Source: Alicyclobacillus fastidiosus
Lineage (GTDB): Bacteria > Bacillota > Bacilli > Alicyclobacillales > Alicyclobacillaceae
DNA: 64,000 bases
Assembly (NCBI RefSeq): GCF_026651875.1
Contig: NZ_CP104067.1
Span: 5,198,501-5,262,500, forward strand
Direction of reading: 5' to 3'
The position numbers and the translations under genes are program-made. Within the stretch, counting starts at the first letter, position 1. Every line of letters starts with the position of its first letter. The notes under the pieces are model-generated. The model was not told where the DNA came from. It made no database searches and was given only the letters and a program-made list of their open reading frames with translations. Shown one piece after another: positions 49,944 through 59,507 of the stretch.

Positions 49944-51842
49944 TTAGCGGTTTAAGAGACTTCCCGTGTATCGCAACAGTTCGTTGGCGCACGACGGGCA
50001 GTATCCATGTTCGTCAATCAGTCGTGCTGTCACCTCGTTGATTTTCTTCAGATGTGTCTCGTCCGGCGTCTTCGAGGAGGTCGTAATCTTGACGACATCC
50101 TTCAAATCGGCGAACAACTTCCTCTCAATGGCCTCCCGCAGCCGCTCATGCGAGTGATAATTGAACTTTTTGCCACGGCGGGCGTACGTGGAGATGCGAA
50201 TGAGGATCTCCTCGCGGAAAGTGCGTTTGGCGTTCTCCGAAATGCCAATTTGTTCTTCGATGGAGCGCATGAGGCGTTCGTCGGGATCGAGCTCTTCCCC
50301 CGTCAGCGGGTCTTTCAATTTCTGCCAGTTACAGTACGCCTCCACGTTGTCGAGGTAGTTGTCGAGCAACGTCTTGGCGGATTCCTCAAAGGAATAGACA
50401 AACGCCTTCTGAACTTCGGTCTTCGCCATCTCGTCAAACTCTTTCCGAGCGAGCGCTACAAAGTTCAGCAGCCGTTCCCGATCCTCCGCGCCGATGGACG
50501 CGTGTTGGTCGAGTCCGTCCTTAATCGCCCGTAGGACATCTAATGCATTGATGCACTGCGTGTCACGGCGAATGAGTGCGGTCGATATGCGGTTGATGAT
50601 ATAACGGGGATCTAGCCCAGACATCCCCTCATCGGAATATTCCGTTCGCAGTTCTTTCAAGTCCGCGTCCTTCATCCCTTCCACTGTCTGACCGTTGTAC
50701 AAATACAGCTTTTTCAGCAAGTCGACGCCCTGCTTCTTCGATTCCTTGAGGCGCGTCAGGATGGAGAAAATGGCCGCCGTGCGCAGTGCGTGCGGCGCAA
50801 TATGCACGTCTTTCAGGTCGCTTTGGTGCACGAGCTTGTCGTAGATTTTCACCTCGTCGTCGACGCGCAGGTTGTACGGTATCGGCATCACAATCATGCG
50901 CGACTGCAGTGCCTCATTCTTCTTGTTCGCTACAAAGCTGCGATACTCAGCCTCGTTCGTATGTGCCACAACCAATTCATCTGCAGAGATGAGTGCAAAG
51001 CGCCCGGCCTTGAAATTTCCTTCTTGCGTCAGGCTCAGCAAGTGCCACAAAAACTTCTCGTCGCACTTGAGCATCTCCTGAAACTCCATGATGCCGCGAT
51101 TCGCTTTATTGAGTTCGCCGTCGAAGCGGTACGCCCGAGGGTCGGATTCGGAGCCGAATTCGGTGATCGTAGAAAAGTCGATACTGCCGGTTAAATCGGC
51201 GATATCCTGCGACTTGGGGTCAGACGGACTAAACGTTCCGATGCCAATTCGGCGGTCTTCTGACATCACCACGCGCTCGACGGGTACTTGCTCGATATGG
51301 CCGCCGTAGCTCTCGTCAAGACGCATGCGGCAACTCGGGCACAAGTTCCCTTCGATGCGGATGCCGAACTCGCGTTCAAACTCATTGCGCAACTCCAGCG
51401 GAATGAGATGAAGTGGCTCCTCGTGCATCGGACATCCCTTAATCGCGTAGAGGGCTCCGTCCGGCGTTTTCGAGTACTGCTCCATCCCACGTTTGAGCAT
51501 CGTGACGATGGTCGATTTGCCGCCGCTGACCGGGCCCATCAGCAACAGAATGCGCTTGCGCACGTCTAGGCGCCGCGCCGCTGCATGGAAATACTCTTCC
51601 ACCAGCCGTTCGAGTGTACTGGACAAGCCGTACATCTCAGTCTCAAAAAACGAATAGTGGTGATGTCCATCCGCGTCGGTGTCGATTCCCGCGCTGGAAA
51701 TCATGTCGTATATACGAGCGTGTGCTGTCTTGGCCACGCTGGGATGCTCCCTGACGATCTCGATATATTCATGGAACGTCCCCTCCCAACGAAGTCCCTC
51801 TTCCTCCGCGCGGTAGGTGTTGAGTCGGTCAAGAAAACTCAT
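49944..51842 (-). CDS. prkA: PrkA serine protein kinase / AAA+ protein
   Basis: A 632-residue PrkA protein, matching the Bacillus family length. The AAA+ P-loop GPVSGGKST (103-111) and an internal zinc-like CPSC motif (about 178-181), a second CPSC near the C-terminus, and the family blocks (FETEMYGL, PRYIINRIS) are present. PrkA influences sporulation, reportedly with kinase or protease-like activity. ATG 51842 is chosen because ggaggagg lies upstream; the frame opens to 51866. It is the first gene of the trio. Confidence 0.95.
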   Translation of the reverse strand: MSFLDRLNTYRAEEEGLRWEGTFHEYIEIVREHPSVAKTAHARIYDMISSAGIDTDADGHHHYSFFETEMYGLSSTLERLVEEYFHAAARRLDVRKRILLLMGPVSGGKSTIVTMLKRGMEQYSKTPDGALYAIKGCPMHEEPLHLIPLELRNEFEREFGIRIEGNLCPSCRMRLDESYGGHIEQVPVERVVMSEDRRIGIGTFSPSDPKSQDIADLTGSIDFSTITEFGSESDPRAYRFDGELNKANRGIMEFQEMLKCDEKFLWHLLSLTQEGNFKAGRFALISADELVVAHTNEAEYRSFVANKKNEALQSRMIVMPIPYNLRVDDEVKIYDKLVHQSDLKDVHIAPHALRTAAIFSILTRLKESKKQGVDLLKKLYLYNGQTVEGMKDADLKELRTEYSDEGMSGLDPRYIINRISTALIRRDTQCINALDVLRAIKDGLDQHASIGAEDRERLLNFVALARKEFDEMAKTEVQKAFVYSFEESAKTLLDNYLDNVEAYCNWQKLKDPLTGEELDPDERLMRSIEEQIGISENAKRTFREEILIRISTYARRGKKFNYHSHERLREAIERKLFADLKDVVKITTSSKTPDETHLKKINEVTARLIDEHGYCPSCANELLRYTGSLLNR

Positions 51843-52178
51843 GGTCCCATCCTCCTCCAGGTGCAAGTCTTACAAGCGACCGTTACAACCGACTTACAAC
51901 GGACTCTCCGTGCGACAAGACAAATCCGTCCGCGTTTCTTCATCCTATTCGGACCTGGCTTGACTACATGCCCATGCTTTGCTTGGCAACCGCTGTACTA
52001 CGTGCTCACAAAAGCCGTCTCTTCTCGCTCGCGAAACGGGAATTCGGCGGCATTCTGTGTGATCATATTTATACGTGTTTGACCTTCAAAGTGGGATAAA
52101 TATGCGGAGTGTTTTTGAGGTAAAGAAAGAGGATGTGAAGGAGTGAGCGGGATATACCCGCTCGCTTTGCGGCAAACG

Positions 52179-53405
52179 TCAATCCGGTTGCCTGCGCCCC
52201 CGTCCCGCGAGCAGGGTGTAGACCACTACCGCACCGACGTCACAAACGGCGATGACTACGCCCATCGGCACGTCTGTGTGGCTTCCGCCAAGTCCGACGA
52301 GCGGCGATGCCACAGCGCCGAGAAGCAACTGTGCCACACCGATGAGCGCGGCGGCGCTGCCGGCGGACCGGGCTTGGTTTTGCATGGCCAAGGCGGATCC
52401 GATAGTCCCCACCACCCCGACGCTCGAAACGAGCAGGAACAAAGTGGGAAGCACGCCCGCCAATCCGAAGTGAAAGAGTACGGAGGCGAGCAGCGCTAGT
52501 CCTCCACATGCCGCGATGCCAATGCCACTTCGAAACAGCAGCACATCCGCTACCCGACCCGCGAGCACGCCAGACGTTCGCGAAAACAAAATGATACCGA
52601 GGCCATTGATGGCGAAACACACGCTGAACATCTGCGGAGATAATCCGTAAATGTTTTGGAGGACAAATGGAGATCCGGAGATGTACCCGAACATCGCTGC
52701 ATTGACGAGGCCCTGCGACAGCGCATATCCGATAAATGTGCGCTCGCGCAAGAGCACCGAAAACGTCGAAACAGTCTCGGCGACGCCGCCTGACCGCCTG
52801 TGTTCAGGATGCAGCGTCTCGCGAAGCGCCAAGCTCGCCGTGACGAACATGCCAATGCCGAGGCCCCCGAGCACGACAAATACGCCACGCCAGGACATCA
52901 CGCGCAGCAACTGACCGCCGAGCACGGGCGCGAGAATGGGGGCCACACCGTTGACGAGCATCAGGAGCGAGAAAAAGCGCGTGAGTTCTGGCCCCGAGTA
53001 CAAATCGCGGGCGATGGCTCGCGCGATGACAATCCCGGCCGCACCCGCGAAACCCTGAACGAAGCGCAGCGCGACAAGCAACCAGATGTTCGGCGTCACG
53101 GCGCAGACGAACGACGCCAGGACATAGACCGCCAGCCCAGTCAGCAGCGGACCGCGGCGCCCGCGCGCATCGCTGAGTGGGCCAGCCACTAATTGTCCCA
53201 GTGCCAATCCGATGAGACACAAAGTGATACTGAGCTGGACGACCGACGTCGATGCGTGTAAATCCTTCGCGATGACGGGCAATGACGGCAAGTACATGTC
53301 GATGGACAGCGGGGCCAACGCAGTCAGCGAGCCGAGAATCGCCGCCGTCCGAAACCGCCGCGAGGTCGCCCACTGATGATCCACTGCGGTATGTACGGTG
53401 TTCAT
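52179..53405 (-). CDS. MFS exporter, Bcr/CflA (DHA1) family
   Basis: A 408-residue membrane exporter with 12 predicted helices. The signature region LAPLSIDMYLPSLPVIA, LGQLVAGPLSDARGRRGPL and IARAIARDLY are those of bicyclomycin/chloramphenicol-resistance transporters. ATG 53405 has ggagga 8 bases upstream; the frame extends to 53501. It is downstream of an esterase gene but 105 bases separate them. Drug specificity unknown. Confidence 0.9.
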   Translation of the reverse strand: MNTVHTAVDHQWATSRRFRTAAILGSLTALAPLSIDMYLPSLPVIAKDLHASTSVVQLSITLCLIGLALGQLVAGPLSDARGRRGPLLTGLAVYVLASFVCAVTPNIWLLVALRFVQGFAGAAGIVIARAIARDLYSGPELTRFFSLLMLVNGVAPILAPVLGGQLLRVMSWRGVFVVLGGLGIGMFVTASLALRETLHPEHRRSGGVAETVSTFSVLLRERTFIGYALSQGLVNAAMFGYISGSPFVLQNIYGLSPQMFSVCFAINGLGIILFSRTSGVLAGRVADVLLFRSGIGIAACGGLALLASVLFHFGLAGVLPTLFLLVSSVGVVGTIGSALAMQNQARSAGSAAALIGVAQLLLGAVASPLVGLGGSHTDVPMGVVIAVCDVGAVVVYTLLAGRGRRQPD

Positions 53406-53510
53406 GAAATGTCCTCCTCCCTCTCCAGTTCTGTATCTTCGTCGCACCCTCGCAGGGTCGGGTGCGTGCGGCAACCCCACCTTCCACAGTTTATGGGTCA
53501 CACACCATAT

Positions 53511-54236
53511 CTAGGAGCGGATGTGTCGACCGAGCCACCGCAAAGCGTCCGGTATCTGCTTCTGCCAGACGCCCCAGATATGATTTCCTGGCCCTACGTG
53601 ATAGTCGACTTCTGCACCGCGATCGATTAAAATGTCGCGCATTGCCTCGTTGTACTCGTAAAAATTGTAGATGCCAGAGGGCGTCTTCGCCTCTCGCTCC
53701 TCGTCCCCGATAAACATATAGGCGGCCAACCTGCTCAAGTCGGGCTCCTCATCAATGCGCCGCTGAACAGGCGGAAAGTATGCGCCAGAAAACAAGATCA
53801 GGGTATGAAAGTACTGTGGATACGCCAGCATAAAACTGAGTGACGCCACGGCTCCGAGCGAGATACCGGCCATCATCCGGGCGTTCGGGTCGACTGCGTA
53901 CAAGTCGTCCAACATGGGCATGCATTCGTCGACCACAAAGTGCTGATAGGCTTCGTGACGGGCACCATCCATCGCGTAGTCGTTTCGGCGCTCGTCCAAA
54001 TTGACGGCGATCCCGGCGATGAGAAATGGTGGAATCTCACCACTTGTCATCAACTCATTGGCGATGGTCGCCACGCGCCCATGCGTAAAAAACTCTAAGC
54101 CGTCGTGACAGTACACGATGGGCAACGGCGAGTCGGATTTGTAGGAATGTGGGACAAACACCTTGATCGTCCGTTCTTCGTTTAAGTTCTGGCTATAGAG
54201 GGTGTGGGATTCGATCTTTCTTTGCTGAGTACTCAC
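53511..54236 (-). CDS. Putative esterase, alpha/beta hydrolase (PF00756-like)
   Basis: A 241-residue alpha/beta hydrolase of the Fes/antigen-85/putative esterase type. Nucleophile motif AGISLG (Ser126), catalytic-His region GPGNHIWG (His219) and a conserved block with HDG and WVP-like features (VYCHDGLEFF) are seen. Likely cytoplasmic, as no signal peptide is present. GTG 54236 is preferred because agaagg lies 8 bases upstream; ATG 54245 is too close. Substrate (carboxyester, siderophore or other) unknown. Confidence 0.82.
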   Translation of the reverse strand: MSTQQRKIESHTLYSQNLNEERTIKVFVPHSYKSDSPLPIVYCHDGLEFFTHGRVATIANELMTSGEIPPFLIAGIAVNLDERRNDYAMDGARHEAYQHFVVDECMPMLDDLYAVDPNARMMAGISLGAVASLSFMLAYPQYFHTLILFSGAYFPPVQRRIDEEPDLSRLAAYMFIGDEEREAKTPSGIYNFYEYNEAMRDILIDRGAEVDYHVGPGNHIWGVWQKQIPDALRWLGRHIRS

Positions 54237-54580
54237 AGAAACCATCTCCTTCTCGTCTTCTTCGCGTGTACAAATACAAGCCTCACCTGTGCGCGGATTG
54301 GATGCAGCGAACTTCGTAGACGCTTTTCGACAGGGCGCGTTCCTTCTTTAGTAAAAGAAAGCGCTGTACTAAACTGTTATAGTCTCATTGCACTATTATT
54401 CTATAACAGTAAATTGTGCGTGACACGAAAGTGATTCGCACACTCCAACATTGTGTATTATAATATTTGTTGAACTGTATCACTACGTGCGTGTGCCGTT
54501 CGCTTCGACAGGACGGCTGGGTGAATACATAGGCACACACGCTATCATCGCTACACAGCTTTCGGAATGAGGTGACGAAT
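54237..54580. other. Control region upstream of pdhABCD
   Basis: About 340 AT-rich bases with no supported gene. It contains the 10-bp inverted repeat listed separately and a -10-like tataat at 54459-54464. Confidence 0.5.
54373..54410. promoter_or_regulatory. Inverted repeat upstream of the pdh operon
   Basis: Perfect 10-bp arms actgttatag (54373-54382) and ctataacagt (54401-54410) separated by 18 bases. It lies about 50 bases before a -10-like tataat at 54459-54464 and could be an operator. The regulator is unknown. Confidence 0.45.
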
Positions 54581-55657
54581 ATGGGCAAAACGGTCTCCGA
54601 ACACGCCGTTCCGTACGTACAAGTGTTAGACGAGAACGGTAAAGTGACCGATAAAGAATTGCTTCCGAATTTGACTGACGATCAACTGCGCGAAATGATG
54701 AAACGCATGGTGTTTACGAGAATTCTCGACCAACGTGCCATCAAATTGACGCGGCAAGGACGTCTTGGCTTCTATGCGCCTGTTGCAGGTCAAGAGGCAT
54801 CGATGATCGGAAGTGAGTTTGCGACGGACAAGGAGGACTTCGTCGTCCCTGGCTATCGCGATCTCCCACAGTGCGTGTACCACGGGTACCCTTTGTACAA
54901 GTTGTTCCTCTACTCACGTGGTCATCAAGAAGGGGGCCGCGTCCCTGATGACGTGAACGTCATGATGCCGCAAATCATCATCGGCGCACAAATCGTCCAA
55001 ACGGCGGGTATCGCACTTGGTTACAAACTGAAGGGCGAGAAACGCATCGCCATCACGTACACCGGTGACGGGGGTACCTCCCAGGGCGATTTCTACGAAG
55101 GAATGAACTTTGCGGGTGCCTACAAGGCTCCAGCTGTGTTCTTCGTACAAAACAACCAGTATGCCATCTCCGTCCCTCGCGAAAAGCAAACTGCCGCGGA
55201 AACGTTGGCACAAAAGGCAATCGCAGCGGGTATCCCAGGCGTACAGGTCGACGGGATGGACATTCTCGGCGTCTACGCTGCCGTGAAACAAGCGGCTGAT
55301 CGAGCACGTGCCGGCGAAGGGCCCACCCTCATCGAGGCCGTCACGTTCCGCTATGGACCACACACCATGTCTGGTGACGACCCGACTCGCTACCGCACGA
55401 AGGAAACGGAAGCGACTTGGGAGAAGCGGGATCCGCTGGTGCGCTTCCGCACGTACTTGACGGAAAAGGGCCTCTGGTCTGACGACGAGGAACAGCAGGT
55501 CATTGAAGCTGCAAAAGACACCATCACCGAAGCGCTCAAGCAAGCGGACAGCGCGGCGAAGATGAAGGTTGAGGACCTCATCGATGTGATGTTTGAAGAA
55601 CCTACGACGGCACTAAAACGCCAACGTGCTGAAATAAATGGCGAGGGGGCGAACTGA
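54581..55657 (+). CDS. pdhA: Pyruvate dehydrogenase E1 alpha
   Basis: A 358-residue E1 alpha subunit. The thiamine-diphosphate motif GDGGTSQGDFYEG...N and the conserved YTGDGG, MVFTRILDQRA, PVAGQEA and RYGPHTMSGDDPTRYR are present. With PdhB it decarboxylates pyruvate and acetylates E2. ATG 54581 has gaggtg 7 bases upstream; GTG 54572 overlaps that site. It is the first gene of pdhABCD. A branched-chain 2-oxoacid role is less likely given the tetracistronic order. Confidence 0.95.
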   Translation: MGKTVSEHAVPYVQVLDENGKVTDKELLPNLTDDQLREMMKRMVFTRILDQRAIKLTRQGRLGFYAPVAGQEASMIGSEFATDKEDFVVPGYRDLPQCVYHGYPLYKLFLYSRGHQEGGRVPDDVNVMMPQIIIGAQIVQTAGIALGYKLKGEKRIAITYTGDGGTSQGDFYEGMNFAGAYKAPAVFFVQNNQYAISVPREKQTAAETLAQKAIAAGIPGVQVDGMDILGVYAAVKQAADRARAGEGPTLIEAVTFRYGPHTMSGDDPTRYRTKETEATWEKRDPLVRFRTYLTEKGLWSDDEEQQVIEAAKDTITEALKQADSAAKMKVEDLIDVMFEEPTTALKRQRAEINGEGAN

Positions 55658-55658
55658 G

Positions 55659-56639
55659 ATGGCACAAATGACCATGATTCAAGCCATCACCCATGCACTT
55701 GACCTCGAGTTGGCACGCGACGAAAAGGTACTGCTTTTCGGAGAAGACGTGGGCAACAACGGCGGCGTGTTCCGTGCGACGGAAGGGCTGCAAAAGAAAT
55801 ACGGCGAAGACCGCGTGTTTGATACGCCTCTGGCAGAGAGCGGCATCATCGGTCTCGCGAACGGCTTGGCTGTTCAGGGCTTTCGTCCTGTACCGGAAAT
55901 TCAATTCTTCGGATTCGTGTTCGAAGCGTTTGACCAAATCGCAAGTCAAATCGCGCGCTTGCGCTACCGTTCCGGCGGGCGTTTTCACGCACCGGTGACC
56001 ATTCGCTCCCCGTTCGGCGGCGGCGTTCGAACACCAGAGCTGCACTCGGACAGCTTGGAAGGGCTATTCTTGCAATCGCCTGGCATAAAAGTTGTCATCC
56101 CAAGCACGCCGTACGATGCAAAGGGCTTGTTGCTTTCCGCCATTCGCGATAATGACCCGGTCATCTTCCTCGAACACATGCGCCTGTACCGGTCTTTCCG
56201 TCAGGAAGTGCCGGAAGAGGAATACACCATTCCGCTTGGCAAAGCCAACGTCGTTCGCGAAGGCAAGGACGTTACTATCGTCACCTACGGCGCAATGGTC
56301 GGCGTCTCCCAAAAGGCCGCAGACCAATGGGCGAAGGACAAGGGCCTGCAGGCAGAGGTCATCGACCTGCGCACCATCAGCCCAATCGATATCGAAACCA
56401 TCGCGGCATCGATTCAGAAGACGGGACGCGCTATCGTCGTCCAAGAGGCTCAACGCTCGGCTGGCGCAGGTGCGGAAATTGTGGCACAGATCAACGAGCA
56501 AGCCATCTTCCACCTGGAAGCACCGGTACTGCGCGTGACCCCGCCTGACACGGTTTATCCGTATGGCCTCATCGAGGATGAGTGGTTGCCCACGCAACAA
56601 TCCGTTCTCGCCGCTTTGAATAAAGTCGTTAGTCTCTAA
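55659..56639 (+). CDS. pdhB: Pyruvate dehydrogenase E1 beta
   Basis: A 326-residue transketolase-like beta subunit with LFGEDVGNNGGVFRATEG, DTPLAESGIIG, RSPFGGGVRTPELHS and the C-terminal LRVTPPDTVYPYGLIEDEWLP. It starts at ATG 55659, one base after the pdhA stop, with ggggg upstream; the frame opens 7 codons earlier inside pdhA. It forms the alpha2-beta2 E1 with PdhA. Confidence 0.95.
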   Translation: MAQMTMIQAITHALDLELARDEKVLLFGEDVGNNGGVFRATEGLQKKYGEDRVFDTPLAESGIIGLANGLAVQGFRPVPEIQFFGFVFEAFDQIASQIARLRYRSGGRFHAPVTIRSPFGGGVRTPELHSDSLEGLFLQSPGIKVVIPSTPYDAKGLLLSAIRDNDPVIFLEHMRLYRSFRQEVPEEEYTIPLGKANVVREGKDVTIVTYGAMVGVSQKAADQWAKDKGLQAEVIDLRTISPIDIETIAASIQKTGRAIVVQEAQRSAGAGAEIVAQINEQAIFHLEAPVLRVTPPDTVYPYGLIEDEWLPTQQSVLAALNKVVSL

Positions 56640-56659
56640 TACCTGGAGGTGAACACTCG

Positions 56660-57967
56660 ATGGCATTGTTTGAATTGCCGCTCCCAGAGCTAGGTGAAGG
56701 TCTGCATGAAGGCCGCATCAGCAAATGGCTCGTAAAACCAGGCGACAAAATCGAAGAAGATGACGCAATCGCCGAAGTTGAGAACGATAAATCGTTGGTC
56801 GAGTTACCTTCGCCCGTCACCGGTACGGTAAAGGAACTGAAAGTGCAAGAAGGGACCACCTCCGTCGTCGGCGATATCCTGATGATCATCGACGTAGAGG
56901 GAGATCTCCCCGAAGGCGCAACAGCCCACGCCGCCGGCGCTGCACAGGGCGAACCCGCGCAAGCCTCGACAGAGACCGCACAGGCACAGGCGTCGGCCGA
57001 GCAGACGAAGTCGACCGCGCCTGCCGCTGCGGCAGATGTCAAGAGTTCGGCGCGTGACGTGCTCGCCACACCTGGCGTCCGCAAGTATGCGCGCGACAAG
57101 AGCGTCGACATCACAAATGTCACTGGCACTGGCAATCATGGCAAAGTGACGAAGGAAGACATCGACAAGTTCTTGGCGGGTGGCAACCAAGCTCCGGCAG
57201 TCGAAGCTGCCGTCGAGACCAAAGAGGCGGCTGCACTGACGAAAGTCACGCAAGTCAGCGGCGACGAAGTCGAGGAACGCGTAGCGCTTCCGATGATTCG
57301 CCAAGCGATTGCCAAGGCTATGGTGAAGAGCGCCTACACCGCTCCGCACGTGACACTCATGGACGAAGTAGACGTCACAGAGCTCGTCAAGCTCCGCAAG
57401 GAGATAAAGCCCTTGGCTGCGGAACGCGGCACCAAGATCACCTATTTGCCGTTCATCGTAAAGGCGATGATCGCAGCACTGCGTCAAAGCCCACAATTGA
57501 ATTCCACACTCGACGAGGAAAAACAGGAACTCGTATTGAAACATTACTACCACATCGGTATCGCAACAGACACCGACAGAGGTCTTCTCGTGCCGGTCGT
57601 ACGCCATGCGGACAAGAAGAACATGTGGACCATTGCGGACGAAATCACCGATTTGGCAACACGTGGTCGAGCTGGTAAATTGGCACCGAACGAAATGCGT
57701 GGCAGCACCATCTCCATCACGAACATCGGCTCCGCGGGCGGCATGTTCTTCACACCGATCATCAACTACCCAGAGGTCGCCATCCTCGGTGTCGGACGCA
57801 TCACCGAAAAGCCGATCATTCGCAATGGCGAGTTTGCAGTTGGAAACATGATGTCACTTGCCCTGAGCTTTGATCACCGCGTTATCGACGGTGCTCTCGG
57901 CCAGCGCTTCATCAACGACATCAAGCGTTTGTTGGAGAACCCGCGTCTCTTAATCTTGGAGGTGTAA
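56660..57967 (+). CDS. pdhC: Dihydrolipoamide acetyltransferase (E2)
   Basis: A 435-residue E2: one lipoyl domain with the lipoylated Lys44 (ENDKSLVE), an Ala/Gln/Thr-rich flexible linker (about 85-130), a peripheral-subunit-binding domain (ATPGVRKYARDKSVDI, then GKVTKEDIDKFL) and the catalytic domain ending with DHRVIDG (His406, Asp410). It transfers acetyl groups to CoA and forms the complex core. It has aggaggt 7-8 bases upstream and follows pdhB closely. Confidence 0.95.
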   Translation: MALFELPLPELGEGLHEGRISKWLVKPGDKIEEDDAIAEVENDKSLVELPSPVTGTVKELKVQEGTTSVVGDILMIIDVEGDLPEGATAHAAGAAQGEPAQASTETAQAQASAEQTKSTAPAAAADVKSSARDVLATPGVRKYARDKSVDITNVTGTGNHGKVTKEDIDKFLAGGNQAPAVEAAVETKEAAALTKVTQVSGDEVEERVALPMIRQAIAKAMVKSAYTAPHVTLMDEVDVTELVKLRKEIKPLAAERGTKITYLPFIVKAMIAALRQSPQLNSTLDEEKQELVLKHYYHIGIATDTDRGLLVPVVRHADKKNMWTIADEITDLATRGRAGKLAPNEMRGSTISITNIGSAGGMFFTPIINYPEVAILGVGRITEKPIIRNGEFAVGNMMSLALSFDHRVIDGALGQRFINDIKRLLENPRLLILEV

Positions 57968-57970
57968 TTC

Positions 57971-59383
57971 ATGGTCGTAGGCGAGATGTTGGAAGAGGTT
58001 GAGGTTCTAGTCATCGGTGCGGGCCCTGGCGGATACGTCGCCGCTATCCGCGCAGCGCAACTCGGGAAGTCGGTCACCATCGTAGACAAAGCTGAACTCG
58101 GCGGCGTCTGCTTGAACCGTGGTTGTATCCCATCCAAGGCACTGATTTCGGCTGCTCATCAATATGAGTCGGCGCGTGAGTCAGCATTCCCTGGAATCGA
58201 ATCCACGGCGAAGTTGGACTACAAGAAGGTCCAAGAGTGGAAGCAATCTGTCGTCAACAAGATGACAGGCGGCGTACAGTCCCTCATGAAGGGGAACAAA
58301 ATTACGGTCATCGATGGCGAAGCCTTCTTCACGAAGCCGGATGAAGTGCGCATTATGCACGAAAACGGTGGCCAGCGTATCAAATTCGAACAGTGTATCC
58401 TCGCGACCGGGTCGCGTCCGATCGAGCTGAAATCCCTGCCGTACGGCAAACGCGTGCTCTCTTCGACGGAAGCACTCTCGCTCGACGAAGTGCCAGAGCG
58501 CTTGATTGTAGTCGGCGGTGGGTACATCGGTGCGGAGCTCGGTCAGACGTTCGCGAAGTTCGGTTCGAAAGTGACCATCATTGAAGGCTTGGATAGCATC
58601 CTCGCCGCATTTGACAAACAGATGGTTCGCCTGGTCGAAAAGAACCTGAAGAAGTACGATGTCGAGATTGAGACCAAAGCCATGGCCAAGTCAGTCGAAG
58701 AGACAGACAATAGCGTAAAGCTGACCTACACGGACAAGTCTGGCGAAGAGAAGACGATTGAGGCGGACTATCTGCTCGTCACCGTCGGACGCCGACCGAA
58801 CACCGACGAATTGGGTCTGCAAGACGCTGGCATCGAAGTCGGTGACAAGGGTCTCATCAAGGTGGATGGCCAATGCCGCACCACCAACCCGAACGTGTAC
58901 GCCATCGGCGATATCGTCCCTGGCGCCGCATTGGCACACAAGGCGTCTTACGAGGGCAAGGTCGCAGCCGAAGCGATTGCAGGCATGCCGAGCGTCGTCG
59001 ACTACCGTTGTATTCCTGCGGTCGTCTTCTCGGATCCTGAGATGGCATCCGTCGGCCTGTCCGAAGACGAGGCGAAGAAAGAGTACACGAGTGTCTCCGT
59101 AGGCCGTTTCCCGTACGCCGCAAACGGCCGTGCAACAGCCCTAAATCAGACGGAGGGCTTCGTGAAACTGATTGCGGATAAGGAAACAGGTGTCCTGGTA
59201 GGCGCGCAAGTGGTTGGCTATGAAGCATCCAACCTGATTGCAGAACTCGGTCTTGCGATTGAGATGAGTGCAACACTTGAGGACATCGCGTTGACCATTC
59301 ACGCTCACCCAACTCTTGGAGAAATGGTGATGGAGGCCGCCGAAGTGGGCTTGGGATCGCCAATCCACATCGTCACTCGCTAA
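57971..59383 (+). CDS. pdhD: Dihydrolipoamide dehydrogenase (E3)
   Basis: A 470-residue flavoprotein with FAD-binding GAGPGG, the redox disulfide Cys47/Cys52 (GGVCLNRGCIPS), a second Rossmann motif VVGGGYIGAE for NAD, AIGDIVPG and the C-terminal catalytic HAHPTLGE. It reoxidises lipoamide for PDH and probably other 2-oxoacid complexes. The ribosome site ggaggt lies within the last codons of pdhC. It ends before a clear terminator. Confidence 0.95.
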   Translation: MVVGEMLEEVEVLVIGAGPGGYVAAIRAAQLGKSVTIVDKAELGGVCLNRGCIPSKALISAAHQYESARESAFPGIESTAKLDYKKVQEWKQSVVNKMTGGVQSLMKGNKITVIDGEAFFTKPDEVRIMHENGGQRIKFEQCILATGSRPIELKSLPYGKRVLSSTEALSLDEVPERLIVVGGGYIGAELGQTFAKFGSKVTIIEGLDSILAAFDKQMVRLVEKNLKKYDVEIETKAMAKSVEETDNSVKLTYTDKSGEEKTIEADYLLVTVGRRPNTDELGLQDAGIEVGDKGLIKVDGQCRTTNPNVYAIGDIVPGAALAHKASYEGKVAAEAIAGMPSVVDYRCIPAVVFSDPEMASVGLSEDEAKKEYTSVSVGRFPYAANGRATALNQTEGFVKLIADKETGVLVGAQVVGYEASNLIAELGLAIEMSATLEDIALTIHAHPTLGEMVMEAAEVGLGSPIHIVTR

Positions 59384-59400
59384 ACCAGCTTCTCTCGCAA

Positions 59401-59449
59401 AAAAGGGCCGTCCCAGACGTCATCGAAGATGACTGGGATGGCCCTTTTT
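59401..59449 (+). terminator. Terminator of the pdh operon
   Basis: A 16-bp stem (aaaagggccgtcccag / ctgggatggccctttt, one G-T pair) with a 16-base loop followed by a T-run; A-rich before, so it could be bidirectional with the convergent HAD gene. Confidence 0.88.
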
Positions 59450-59507
59450 CATCTACGCCATTCAGGCTTCCTGCAACGAGCCTTGCCACCTAACCAACAA
59501 CCTAGCG

